DNA of 6,433 nucleotides from Zoogloeaceae bacterium (GTDB lineage Bacteria > Pseudomonadota > Gammaproteobacteria > Burkholderiales > Rhodocyclaceae): positions 1-6,433 of the forward strand of contig JAITNI010000291.1 in NCBI GenBank assembly GCA_031290535.1. Direction: 5' to 3'. Every line of letters starts with the position of its first letter. The stretch's first letter is position 1. Position numbers and translations under genes: made by a program. Below are positions 1 to 6,433 of the stretch, piece after piece. A model generated the notes under the pieces. That model did no database searches. It worked only from the letters and a program-made list of their open reading frames with translations, and was not told the DNA's origin.

Positions 1-799
1 AATACAGGGTATCGCGCAGCAGGCGCTCGGCGACGCCAAAATTGCCATTGAGCAAACGGCGAATTTGCAGGTCAATGCGGGCGCACACGGGACGGACATC
101 GCCGCCCTTGCTCTCACCATGCGCCAGCGCCGTCACCAGCCCCAACGCGCCGCGCCAGAAGGCGCGGATGGAACCGGAAGTCTGCGTGCCCTCAATGCGG
201 CGGATGGCGTCCTGCATCTTGAGGAGGCCGTCCTGACTGGCCGCGCTGCCCGCAGGCTGGCGCAACCAGGCCAGCAGCCCCTTCTGGAATTGATTGCGCC
301 CGGCATGAATGAGCGCCAGACGCTCTGCCTGCGCCATGGCAACGACAGGCCGTTTGGGCGGACGCAGGGTCAGGTCGGGGAAAAACAGATCTGCCGGATT
401 GGCGGGCTTGCCCAGCACCGCCATGAGCGCCTGATAGGTCGGCAACAATCGCAAGGGCTGATGCGGTTCGCCCACCAACAGACCGTCCAGATATTGATGC
501 AGAGCCGCGATGGCGCTCTGGATGACGGCAAGCGCCGGACTGGCAGGCGTCGCCCCCTGCTCCTCCAGACTGGCGAGCAGGCGATCCAGCGTCTCGGACA
601 CCTGCGTGACCCCATCCAGACCCACCATGGACAAAGCGCCATGCACCTGATGCAGGTGGGTACGGCAAAATTTTAACTGGGTCATGTCGCCTTGCTCACG
701 GAATTGCGACAGCGCCTCCGTTGCGCGTTCCAGAGCAAGACTGATTTCCCCCTTGACCCACGTCAGTGGGCCGAGATCAAAGTCCGTGGCTGCATTCAT
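1..799 (-). CDS. chpA: ChpA/PilL hybrid chemosensory histidine kinase, N-terminal part
   Basis: This is the first 266 codons of the kinase of the Pil-Chp pathway, which autophosphorylates and passes phosphate to PilG and PilH to control type IV pili. The frame has no stop and leaves the window at base 1, so the later Hpt, CheA-type kinase, CheW and receiver domains expected of this family lie outside. Translation starts with MNAATDFDLGPLTWVKGEI. Residues 44-61 contain H50-Q-V-H53-G-A-L followed by MVGL, an Hpt-like helix in which His sits where Hpt domains usually have Lys. From memory, Pseudomonas ChpA has a comparable HQVQG in its FimL-like N-terminal region. A second family-like stretch, DLFFPDL, lies at 137-143. 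The ATG follows the pilJ stop by 13 bp; the only Shine-Dalgarno candidate is a weak GAGA overlapping that stop. Family assignment is firm because of the pilGHIJ context; the symbol could equally be pilL. Confidence 0.88.
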   Translation of the reverse strand, partial: MNAATDFDLGPLTWVKGEISLALERATEALSQFREQGDMTQLKFCRTHLHQVHGALSMVGLDGVTQVSETLDRLLASLEEQGATPASPALAVIQSAIAALHQYLDGLLVGEPHQPLRLLPTYQALMAVLGKPANPADLFFPDLTLRPPKRPVVAMAQAERLALIHAGRNQFQKGLLAWLRQPAGSAASQDGLLKMQDAIRRIEGTQTSGSIRAFWRGALGLVTALAHGESKGGDVRPVCARIDLQIRRLLNGNFGVAERLLRDTLY

Positions 800-812
800 G
801 GGCAGTAGGTTC

Positions 813-2963
813 TCAGCTAACTTTGAAACCGGCGACAGAACCCTTCAGTTCGGCAGCCAGAACAGCAAGTTTATCGACGGTGCCGGCGGTACGACTCGTG
901 CCGGTGGAGGTTTGCTCGGTAATGTGCAAAATGTCCTGCATCAACCCGGCCACCTGCGTGGCGGCCTGCGCCTGTTTCTGGGTCGCGGTCGAGATGTGTT
1001 CAATCAGGCTGGCCAAATCGTGCGACACGCGCCCGATTTCAGAGAGCGCCTGACCGGCCACATCGGAACGTCTGGCCCCTTCCACCACGCCCTGCGTGGA
1101 TTCTTCCATCGCCGAGACGGCCTCTTGCGTGTCGGTCTGAATGGTTTTCACCAGCGCCGCGATCTGCTTTGTGGCTTCAGCGGAACGTTCCGCCAGCCGC
1201 TGCACTTCTTCCGCAACCACCGTGAAACCGCGTCCCGCTTCGCCTGCGGAAGCCGCCTGAATGGCGGCGTTCAGCGCCAGCACGTTGGTTTGCTCGGTAA
1301 TGTCGGAAATCAGTTCCACGATTTCGCCAATTTCCTGCGAGGATTCGCCCAGCCGCTTGATGCGCTTGGCGGTCTCCTGAATCTGCTCGCGGATTTCGTT
1401 CATGCCGCGAATCGAGTCTTCCACCGCCGTTGCGCCCTTTTCGGCAGCGGACAGGGAAGCCCGCGCCACATCGGCGGACTTGTTCGCCTGGGTGGAAACG
1501 CTGTTCATGGATTGCGCCATGTGCGTGGCGGATTCACCCGCCGAACCAATCTTGGCGCTTTGTTGCTCGGCGGCCTCCAGAAGCTCGGCGGAAGTCTGAC
1601 GGGCGATTTCCGTCGCCTGCGTCACTTCGCCCGCCGCATCATTGATGCGGCCCACCAGAGCGCGCAATTCTTCAATGGTGTAATTGATGGAGTCGGCAAT
1701 CGCGCCGGTAATGTCTTCGGAAACCGTCGCCGTGGTGGTCAGGTCGCCATCGGCCAGATCGCCCAGTTCGTTCATCAGCCGCAAAATGGCGTTCTGGTTC
1801 TGCTGGTTGATGGATTCGGACGCCTCGCGCTGGGCGTCGGCTTCTTCCCCGCGCCGCCGCACGTCCGCCAGATAGATGACAGAAACCCGGAACAAGCCCC
1901 CGAAAAACACCAGCACCAGCCCCCCGATCAGGATTGCCCCTCCCAACTGGAAAGAAAATTCGCGCTGATAGGCACTCGCCAGATCGTCCGCCGTTTTCAA
2001 GAGCGCATTGCTGCTTCCGATAACATTGACAGCGGCCTGTTTGGCCACATCAATCGAACGCAACTTCGTCAGGATGCTGGCGGTTGCGAGCTGATTTGCC
2101 CTGAAATGCGTTTCCAGCTTGCCCAGAGCCGCCTTGCCCTCCGCGTCGAAAGTATTTTCTTTCAGGTAGGCCAGCGCCGCCTCGAAAGTCTGATAATCAT
2201 CAGACAGTCCCTTCGTCACTTTCGCCAGCCCCAGAGGCGAATCAGTATCCACCGAATTGCTGGCAGGCAGCAAATAAGCGTTTTTGGCCAAGCGCTGGGT
2301 CAGCATGAGCAACTGGCTGGACAGGACAATATCCTTGGAAGCGCCAGCCCGCGCCTTGGCGGCAACAAGCTGTTCCGCCGCCGCCAGAAAATCGGCGTTA
2401 TTGCCGGCGATCGTCGTCACGTACTTTTGCAGTTCCACCAACACCGCGCCCTGCGTCAGAAGCGTCTGGATGTTTTTTTCAACCCCTTCCCAGCTTTGCG
2501 ACAGGGCGGTCAGTTCCTTGTCAACGCTTCCAGGAGAAGGCGGGACGTTATTCCTGTTGATGTCGCCCCCCAGTTTCAACCGCTTCAACCGCTCGCCAAA
2601 ATCAGCACGCACGGTTTCCAGACCGCTGAAAGCCTCTGTATCCCCCTGCATGGCCATGGCAGACAAGGTGGCCGCGCGCTGGGAAAAGACGCGCAGCTCC
2701 CCGGTCGCCGCCCCATAGGACACGCCATTGGCAGACTGGGTGCTGTTGTAGAACAGCAGCAGCCCAATGACGATCAACAACAGAATCAGAAGCAAAATCC
2801 ATTTCCGCATTTGCTGGAACACAGAGGTTCCCGCTTCCCCTTTGCGTGCGGAAGCGCCGCGCCGGACAGGCGCGGGGGAATAGTCAGGAGAAATCGTTTC
2901 CGGCGAGATGGTCAGATCATCATCAAAACCGGATTTCTTTTTGCCAAAAAGTTTGAAAGCCAT
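813..2963 (-). CDS. pilJ: PilJ, methyl-accepting chemotaxis transducer of the type IV pilus system
   Basis: Inner-membrane receptor of 716 residues that relays signals through PilI to ChpA. The cytoplasmic N-terminus (about 1-54) is basic at its start (FGKKK) and longer than I recall for Pseudomonas PilJ. TM1 is about 55-71, a run of Leu and Ile. The periplasmic part (72-337) has two PilJ-type repeats, seen from LRVFSQR near 90 and LLMLTQR near 218. TM2 is about 338-365. A HAMP-like segment follows (about 390-440), then the long MCP coiled coil with its conserved hairpin tip at about 547-584, including [15 protein letters not shown] and GEAGRGF. E466-Q467-Q468 resembles a methylation site. 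The protein ends GFKVS, without a CheR/CheB-binding pentapeptide. The start is supported by GGAG 7 nt upstream (2971-2974). It lies 15 bp after pilI and 13 bp before chpA, as expected for one transcript. Confidence 0.97.
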   Translation of the reverse strand: MAFKLFGKKKSGFDDDLTISPETISPDYSPAPVRRGASARKGEAGTSVFQQMRKWILLLILLLIVIGLLLFYNSTQSANGVSYGAATGELRVFSQRAATLSAMAMQGDTEAFSGLETVRADFGERLKRLKLGGDINRNNVPPSPGSVDKELTALSQSWEGVEKNIQTLLTQGAVLVELQKYVTTIAGNNADFLAAAEQLVAAKARAGASKDIVLSSQLLMLTQRLAKNAYLLPASNSVDTDSPLGLAKVTKGLSDDYQTFEAALAYLKENTFDAEGKAALGKLETHFRANQLATASILTKLRSIDVAKQAAVNVIGSSNALLKTADDLASAYQREFSFQLGGAILIGGLVLVFFGGLFRVSVIYLADVRRRGEEADAQREASESINQQNQNAILRLMNELGDLADGDLTTTATVSEDITGAIADSINYTIEELRALVGRINDAAGEVTQATEIARQTSAELLEAAEQQSAKIGSAGESATHMAQSMNSVSTQANKSADVARASLSAAEKGATAVEDSIRGMNEIREQIQETAKRIKRLGESSQEIGEIVELISDITEQTNVLALNAAIQAASAGEAGRGFTVVAEEVQRLAERSAEATKQIAALVKTIQTDTQEAVSAMEESTQGVVEGARRSDVAGQALSEIGRVSHDLASLIEHISTATQKQAQAATQVAGLMQDILHITEQTSTGTSRTAGTVDKLAVLAAELKGSVAGFKVS

Positions 2964-2978
2964 ATTGAGTCTCCGCAG

Positions 2979-3494
2979 TCAGGCCGCGATATTCATAAAT
3001 TGTGTGTCGGAAAGAAGGCGCTTGAGATCCAGTTGACGCCACTTTTGCCCCGCCGCATCCACAAGGGTAGCGGGATTCCAGTCTGGCGCATCCGCAGGAT
3101 GCGGGCCAGGCTCAAGATCGGCGGGATTCTTCAATCCCAGAATGCGCGGCACCAGAAGCGCCGCATTATTGCCCTGCTTGAGCCCCACCAGCAGGAGCCG
3201 TGCGCCGGGCGTGTTCAAAGGAGTTGCCCCCTCGCCCAGAAAGGCGGCAAAATCCGTGACGGCAAACAGGTTGCCGCGAATATTGGCCAGTCCGGCAAAC
3301 GAGGGCTGCGTGAGCGGCACACTGGTCAGGGGCGGCAAGGTCACGATTTCGCCGGACTCGGAGAGATTCAGAAGCCAGCGGCTTTCCCCCACCTGGATGC
3401 ACAACAGGGAAGAGGCCCCCTCGCCATGCGCCAGGGTCGACAGGCGATCGATCAGGTATTGCTGGAATTGACGGAGGCTGGTGCGTCTGGACAT
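2979..3494 (-). CDS. pilI: PilI, CheW-like adaptor protein
   Basis: Cytoplasmic adaptor of 171 residues that should bridge the PilJ receptor tip and the ChpA kinase. A single CheW-like domain covers about residues 28-160. The clearest signature is FAGLANIRGNLFAVTDFAAFLG at about 66-87, shown here for its pattern of a small loop (NIRG) followed by a hydrophobic strand ending in Asp, equivalent to the N-L-R-G...V-x-D-L region of CheW proteins. Length fits the family (Pseudomonas PilI is about 178 residues from memory). It lies between pilH (12 bp) and pilJ (15 bp). The ATG has no Shine-Dalgarno sequence: the bases just before it read CCTCCT, the anti-Shine-Dalgarno sense. Initiation is therefore probably by translational coupling to pilH termination. 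No better in-frame start is evident. Confidence 0.93.
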   Translation of the reverse strand: MSRRTSLRQFQQYLIDRLSTLAHGEGASSLLCIQVGESRWLLNLSESGEIVTLPPLTSVPLTQPSFAGLANIRGNLFAVTDFAAFLGEGATPLNTPGARLLLVGLKQGNNAALLVPRILGLKNPADLEPGPHPADAPDWNPATLVDAAGQKWRQLDLKRLLSDTQFMNIAA

Positions 3495-3506
3495 AGGAGG
3501 CGTCGA

Positions 3507-3872
3507 TCAGGAAAGATCTGCAATTCTTTGCAGCAATTGTTTGGAATTGACCGGCTTGACCATGTAGTCAATCGCACCCTGACGCATCCCCCAGATCTTG
3601 TCGGTCTCCTGCCCCTTGGTCGTACACAGGATGACCGGAATATTCTTGGTGGCTTCGTCCCGGGTCAGGATGCGGGTCGCCTGATAACCGTTCAGGCCGG
3701 GCATCACGACATCCATCACAATCACGTCGGGCAACTCGGCCTTGGCCTTGGCAACGCCCTCCTCACCGCTTGCAGCCGCGATGACCGTGTAGCCCTCCTT
3801 GCTCAACAAATCGTTGAGCACAAAGCGCTCCGTGGGGGAATCATCAACCACGAGAATTTTCTTAACTGCCAT
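3507..3872 (-). CDS. pilH: PilH, single-domain response regulator
   Basis: A stand-alone receiver domain of 121 residues phosphorylated by ChpA. In the literature PilH opposes PilG or acts as a phosphate sink in the Pil-Chp pathway and is tied to pilus retraction. All receiver residues are present: acidic pair D10/D11, phosphoacceptor D54 in VIVMDVVMPG, switch T84 and K106 in the YMVKP motif. The segment GQETDKIWGMRQGA (87-100) is typical of PilH and separates it from PilG and CheY. No output domain follows. The start is secure: GGAGAGG lies 8 nt upstream (3881-3887). It is 23 bp downstream of pilG and 12 bp upstream of pilI. Confidence 0.96.
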   Translation of the reverse strand: MAVKKILVVDDSPTERFVLNDLLSKEGYTVIAAASGEEGVAKAKAELPDVIVMDVVMPGLNGYQATRILTRDEATKNIPVILCTTKGQETDKIWGMRQGAIDYMVKPVNSKQLLQRIADLS

Positions 3873-3895
3873 TTACACAACCTCTCCGTGAGAAA

Positions 3896-4297
3896 TCAGA
3901 CGCCTTGGGCTTGCGCGAGAAAACCTGCCACCGTCTGCAACAGACTATCTTTGGTAAAAGGTTTGGTCAAATACTGATCCGACCCCACCATCCGCCCGCG
4001 AGCGCGGTCAAAAAGACCATCCTTGGACGAGAGCATGATAACGGGTGTTGCCCGAAAAAGCGCGTTTTTCTTGATGAGCGCGCAAGTCTGATAGCCATCC
4101 AGACGGGGCATCATGATGTCGCAAAAGATGATGTCCGGCTTGTGCTCGGCAATTTTGGCCAGGGCGTCAAAGCCGTCTTCCGCCAAAAGCACCTTGCATC
4201 CGGCCTGAACCAGAAAGATTTCCGCGCTGCGGCGGATGGTGTTGCTATCGTCAATCACCATGACTTTAGCGCCGCTCAGTTGTGCTGTATCGACCAA
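3896..4297 (-). CDS. pilG: PilG, single-domain response regulator (TTG start)
   Basis: A CheY-like receiver of 133 residues and the first gene of the operon. In the known pathway PilG is phosphorylated by ChpA and promotes pilus extension and cAMP signalling. Receiver residues are complete: D16/D17, phosphoacceptor D60 in FCDIMMPRLDGYQTC, switch S90 in MLSSKDG and K112 in YLTKP. The runs GFDALAKIA and GLFDRARGRMVGSDQYLTKPF are hallmark PilG sequence. The start codon is TTG, supported by GAGG 6 nt upstream (4304-4307). The next candidate, ATG at residue 13, would remove most of the first beta strand (KVMVIDD), so TTG is preferred; it also gives the family's usual length of about 135. Confidence 0.95.
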   Translation of the reverse strand: MVDTAQLSGAKVMVIDDSNTIRRSAEIFLVQAGCKVLLAEDGFDALAKIAEHKPDIIFCDIMMPRLDGYQTCALIKKNALFRATPVIMLSSKDGLFDRARGRMVGSDQYLTKPFTKDSLLQTVAGFLAQAQGV

Positions 4298-4303
4298 TTT
4301 TTT

Positions 4304-4307
4304 CCTC
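4304..4307 (-). promoter_or_regulatory. Shine-Dalgarno site that decides the pilG TTG start
   Basis: On the minus strand GAGG stands 6 nt before the TTG codon at 4295-4297, with an A-rich spacer. It supports TTG over the downstream in-frame ATG at residue 13, which would cut into the receiver fold. Confidence 0.65.
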
Positions 4308-4330
4308 GTCTTGATTCTCTGAGACGCCCC

Positions 4331-4346
4331 ATGATGAAGCCATCAT
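4331..4346. repeat. Perfect 6-bp inverted repeat in the pilG leader
   Basis: ATGATG and CATCAT flank the 4-base spacer AAGC, a perfect inverted repeat. On the pilG transcript this would be a small hairpin ending 33 nt before the TTG start. It has no T-tract after it, so it is not an intrinsic terminator. It could be an operator half-site pair, a weak leader structure or chance; in 200 bp a 6-bp repeat is not rare. Confidence 0.35.
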
Positions 4347-4399
4347 CGATCACGCCAGCCATGCAAGCCTGCACTACTGGACACGCCTTGATTTCAGCC

Positions 4400-4426
4400 C
4401 TGTCAAAAAGACATTTCAGGTAAAAT
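4400..4426 (+). promoter_or_regulatory. Weak candidate promoter for thiDE-hemL
   Basis: On the plus strand TAAAAT (4421-4426, five of six to the -10 consensus) follows CTGTCA (4400-4405, four of six to -35) with a short 15-bp spacer. An alternative is TTGATT (4452-4457) with TCTATT (4474-4479) at 16 bp, closer to the gene. Neither is convincing alone; the placement upstream of thiDE is the main support. Confidence 0.18.
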
Positions 4427-4433
4427 TGCTTTA

Positions 4434-4463
4434 ATTGTACCCAATAATCCTTTGATTTGCCAC
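4434..4463 (-). promoter_or_regulatory. Candidate sigma70-type promoter for the pilGHIJ-chpA operon
   Basis: On the minus strand a -10-like TACAAT (4434-4439, five of six to consensus) is preceded at 18 bp by GTGGCA (4458-4463, four of six). It lies in the AT-rich part of the divergent region and would give a leader of roughly 130 nt before pilG. This is a by-eye match only. Another promoter nearer pilG cannot be excluded. Confidence 0.25.
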
Positions 4464-4509
4464 ACTTCTCTCTTCTATTTCAGTCCCCGTTTCCGGGCAT
4501 CGTCATTCC

Positions 4510-6021
4510 ATGTGCAAACCTGCGCCCTCCCCTCCTCCCGTCCTCGTTTTCGCCGCCAGCGACCCTTCCTGCGGCGCGGGCATTCAGGCGGATTTGCTGA
4601 CACTGGCTGCCCTCGGCTGCCATCCGCTCACCGTGCTGACGGCGCTCACGGTGCAGGATACGGCGGGCGTGACCAGCGGACATCCAGTCGCGGCCTCGCT
4701 GGTGGAAGCGCAGGCGCGGGCGCTGCTCTCCGATATGCCGGTGGCGGCAGTCAAGGTCGGGGTGCTGGGCAGCGCGGAGAATGCGCGGATGGTGGCCAAA
4801 ATTGTCGCCGAATTCCCGCAAACCCCGCTGGTGCTTGACCCCGTGCTCGCCTCCGGGCGCGGCGATGCCTTTGTTGACGCCGACCTGCTCGCCGTGTTGC
4901 GTGAAAAACTGCTACCCCGCGCCACCCTCATCACCCCCAATCTGCCGGAAGCCTTTCGCCTGCTGGGCGAAGCCGTGCCCGACGATGCCGCCCTCGCCCA
5001 CGCCGATCTGGCTGCCCTGACCGCTGACCTCGCCGCCCGCCTTCTCGCGCTGGGGCCGCGCTATGTGCTGATTACCGGCGCGCACGCGCCCACCCCAAGC
5101 GTGGTCAATCGCCTCTATGGCGCGACGGGAGTGATCTACGAGAACCGCTGGCAGCGCCTGCCGGAAAGCTACCACGGTTCCGGCTGCACCCTGGCCTCCG
5201 CCATCGCCGCCCATCTGGCGCACGAGGGCAAAATGGATGCCGCCGTTGATCTCGCGGAAAATTACGCTTGGCACACACTGGCGCATGGCTACCGCCCCGG
5301 TCAGGGACAATGGATTCCCAACCGCCTCTACGAAATTCATCCATGTCGGCTTTTTCTGCGCCAATGCGGCCTGTACGCCATCCTTCCCGACGGCCTTGAC
5401 ACCCCCACACTTATCGCCGTCGCCGAAGCTGTCCTGCAAGGCGGCGGGCGCTGGCTGCAATATCGCGCCAAAACCGTCGATGCAAAAACGCGCCAAACGC
5501 AGGCCATCGCCCTGCGTCGCCTCCGCGACTTCCATGACGCCTGTCTCATCATCAATGATGACATCAAATTGGCGCGTACCGTTCGCGCCAACGGCGTCCA
5601 CCTGGGCCGCGACGACATTTCCGTCGCCGAGGCGCGGCACATTCTCGGTGAAGACGTCTTCATCGGTGCCTCCTGTTATGACGATTTTGAACGCGCCAAA
5701 GCGATGGTGACCGAAGGCGCGGATTACGTCGCCTTCGGCGCGGTGTATGATTCGCCGACCAAACCGCAAGCCCCGCGCGCGCCGCTTGACCTGTTCGCCC
5801 GCGCCAAAGCCGAACTCGCCGTCCCCGTCTGCGCTATCGGCGGCATCACGCTGGAAAACGCGCCGCCGCTCATCAAGGCAGGCGCGGACTTCCTCGCCAT
5901 CATCAGCGATCTTTTTCAGTCCTTGTCCGACCCGGACATGGATTTCAACACCCAACTCGCCGCCATCACCGAACGGACGCGAGCTTACCAATTACTCTTC
6001 AAAGGACAAATTCCCTCATGA
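4510..6021 (+). CDS. thiDE: ThiD-ThiE fusion: HMP/HMP-P kinase joined to thiamine-phosphate synthase
   Basis: A 503-residue bifunctional cytoplasmic enzyme of thiamine biosynthesis. The N-terminal half (about 1-272) is ThiD, which phosphorylates HMP to HMP-P and [17 protein letters not shown] at 17-28, ALTVQDT at 45-51, [11 protein letters not shown] at 109-119, ITPNLPEA at 141-148 and the anion-hole/cysteine motif [10 protein letters not shown] at 222-231 (C226). The C-terminal half (about 285-495) is ThiE, which joins HMP-PP to thiazole phosphate: LQYRAKT at 316-322, IINDD at 347-351, GVHLGRDD at 362-369, IGAS at 385-388, [15 protein letters not shown] at 405-419 and [10 protein letters not shown] at 441-450. 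C21 replaces the usual Gly of the SDPSGGAG motif. Each half is close to a normal single enzyme in length, joined by a short linker near 273-284. ATG 4510 is the first start in an open stretch from 4456, yet has no clear Shine-Dalgarno. The stop overlaps hemL by ATGA. Confidence 0.95.
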   Translation: MCKPAPSPPPVLVFAASDPSCGAGIQADLLTLAALGCHPLTVLTALTVQDTAGVTSGHPVAASLVEAQARALLSDMPVAAVKVGVLGSAENARMVAKIVAEFPQTPLVLDPVLASGRGDAFVDADLLAVLREKLLPRATLITPNLPEAFRLLGEAVPDDAALAHADLAALTADLAARLLALGPRYVLITGAHAPTPSVVNRLYGATGVIYENRWQRLPESYHGSGCTLASAIAAHLAHEGKMDAAVDLAENYAWHTLAHGYRPGQGQWIPNRLYEIHPCRLFLRQCGLYAILPDGLDTPTLIAVAEAVLQGGGRWLQYRAKTVDAKTRQTQAIALRRLRDFHDACLIINDDIKLARTVRANGVHLGRDDISVAEARHILGEDVFIGASCYDDFERAKAMVTEGADYVAFGAVYDSPTKPQAPRAPLDLFARAKAELAVPVCAIGGITLENAPPLIKAGADFLAIISDLFQSLSDPDMDFNTQLAAITERTRAYQLLFKGQIPS

Positions 6022-6433
6022 CCTCCCGCAACCAGACGCTTTTTGAACGCGCCCAGCGCCACATTCCCGGCGGCGTCAATTCCCCCGTGCGCGCCTTTCG
6101 CTCCGTGGGCGGCACGCCGCCCTTCATCCGCCGGGGTCAGGGCGCAACCCTTGAGGATGTGGAAGGCAAAACCTATCTGGATTACGTCGGCTCCTGGGGG
6201 CCGCTGATTCTCGGCCATGCCCACCCGGAAGTCATCGCCGCTGTGACCCAAACCGCCGCCGATGGCCTTTCCTTCGGCGCGCCGATCGAGGCGGAAATCG
6301 AACTCGCCGAAACCCTCTGCCAGCGCGTCCCCTCGCTGGAGAGCGTGCGCCTCGTCTCCTCCGGCACCGAAGCCACCATGAGCGCCATCCGGCTGGCGCG
6401 CGGCCACACCGGGCGCGACACCCTGATTAAATT
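6018..6433 (+). CDS. hemL: HemL, glutamate-1-semialdehyde 2,1-aminomutase, N-terminal part
   Basis: A PLP enzyme that converts glutamate-1-semialdehyde to 5-aminolevulinate, the C5-route entry to heme and other tetrapyrroles. Only the first 138 codons are present; the gene runs off the right edge, so the PLP-binding lysine lies outside. Visible signatures are [11 protein letters not shown] at 17-27, [18 protein letters not shown] at 53-70, [14 protein letters not shown] at 85-98 and the cofactor-phosphate loop [16 protein letters not shown] at 114-129. These match HemL rather than other class III aminotransferases. Start ATG overlaps the thiDE stop (ATGA), with AAAGGA at 6001-6006, 11 nt upstream, so the two are co-transcribed and probably translationally coupled. 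Confidence 0.96.
   Translation, partial: MTSRNQTLFERAQRHIPGGVNSPVRAFRSVGGTPPFIRRGQGATLEDVEGKTYLDYVGSWGPLILGHAHPEVIAAVTQTAADGLSFGAPIEAEIELAETLCQRVPSLESVRLVSSGTEATMSAIRLARGHTGRDTLIK

Larger units (their letters stand above)
4276..4362 (-). other. Short upstream open frame overlapping the pilG start (speculative)
   Basis: On the minus strand an ATG at 4360-4362 opens 28 codons (starting MAGVIDDGFIMGRL) that end at TGA 4276-4278, 22 bp inside pilG in another frame. Only a weak AGG precedes the ATG. The peptide resembles nothing I know. It could be a leader peptide affecting pilG translation, but an open frame of this length is common by chance. Confidence 0.15.
4298..4509. other. Divergent intergenic region between pilG and thiDE
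   Basis: These 212 bp separate two outward-facing operons and should carry both promoters. The centre (about 4385-4485) is visibly richer in A and T than the coding flanks. I searched both strands for a rubredoxin gene, which often neighbours pilG, and saw no Cys-Pro-x-Cys pattern. I saw no TPP riboswitch: a CTGAGA occurs near 4319-4324 but is not followed by the other conserved elements and is far from thiDE. No tRNA or terminator is apparent. A 6-bp hairpin and a short open frame in the pilG leader are listed separately. Confidence 0.8.

Noticed and set aside
65..676. 203-codon plus-strand open frame over the chpA region
   Set aside because: It is antisense to the chpA frame, which is open to the window edge and carries family sequence. 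The plus-strand product is Gln/Arg-rich with no recognisable domain.
4316..4360. Possible TPP riboswitch upstream of thiDE, prompted by CTGAGA
   Set aside because: The following bases do not contain the other conserved TPP elements, and the site is almost 190 nt from the start codon.
4276..4478. Longer stop-free minus-strand frame of about 66 codons through the intergenic region, tested as a rubredoxin remnant
   Set aside because: It lacks a good start with a ribosome site upstream of 4362 and has no CPxC pair; an open run of this size is expected by chance.
4486..4497. CCCG/CGGG inverted repeat just before thiDE
   Set aside because: The stem is only 4 bp with a 4-nt loop and has no T-tract; it is too short to support a terminator or operator call.
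4912..5991. 359-codon open frame antisense to thiDE
   Set aside because: It reads thiDE codons in exact reverse-complement phase and shows only low-complexity Gly/Arg/Ala-rich sequence. The ThiD and ThiE motifs on the plus strand account for this DNA.
1..6433. Mobile elements, CRISPR arrays, phage genes or a novel defence system
   Set aside because: No transposase, integrase, regularly spaced repeats, attachment-site-like repeats or unassigned large gene is visible. The window is filled by conserved chromosomal genes.

Overview
This is a GC-rich window from a Gram-negative bacterium, most likely a betaproteobacterium. That placement is an inference from gene content and order: a type IV pilus chemosensory (Pil-Chp) cluster facing away from thiamine and tetrapyrrole biosynthesis genes. 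No 16S gene or other taxonomic marker is present, so the genus cannot be read.

Bases 1-4297, minus strand: a compact operon read right to left, pilG - pilH - pilI - pilJ - chpA/pilL, with gaps of 23, 12, 15 and 13 bp. It encodes two single-domain response regulators (PilG, PilH), a CheW-type adaptor (PilI), a membrane methyl-accepting transducer (PilJ) and the N-terminal 266 residues of the large hybrid kinase ChpA/PilL, which runs off the left edge. Together they form the signalling pathway that couples surface or mechanical cues to type IV pilus extension, retraction and twitching. The chpA part has no stop codon inside the window and is easily missed, because its reading frame is open at the edge.

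Bases 4298-4509: a divergent intergenic region, more AT-rich than its flanks. It should hold both promoters. It contains a small hairpin and a short upstream open frame in the pilG leader. No rubredoxin gene, TPP riboswitch or RNA gene is visible.

Bases 4510-6433, plus strand: a fused thiD-thiE gene (HMP/HMP-P kinase joined to thiamine-phosphate synthase), overlapping by ATGA the start of hemL (glutamate-1-semialdehyde 2,1-aminomutase), which runs off the right edge. ThiDE makes thiamine phosphate from HMP and the thiazole phosphate; HemL makes 5-aminolevulinate for heme and other tetrapyrroles.

Everything large is assigned to known families and I found no convincing undescribed system. The points most worth checking are the Cys replacing a glycine in the ThiD N-terminal motif, the missing Shine-Dalgarno and CCTCCT sequence before pilI, the TTG start of pilG with an overlapping upstream frame, and a 1097-codon antisense open frame that codon phase explains.
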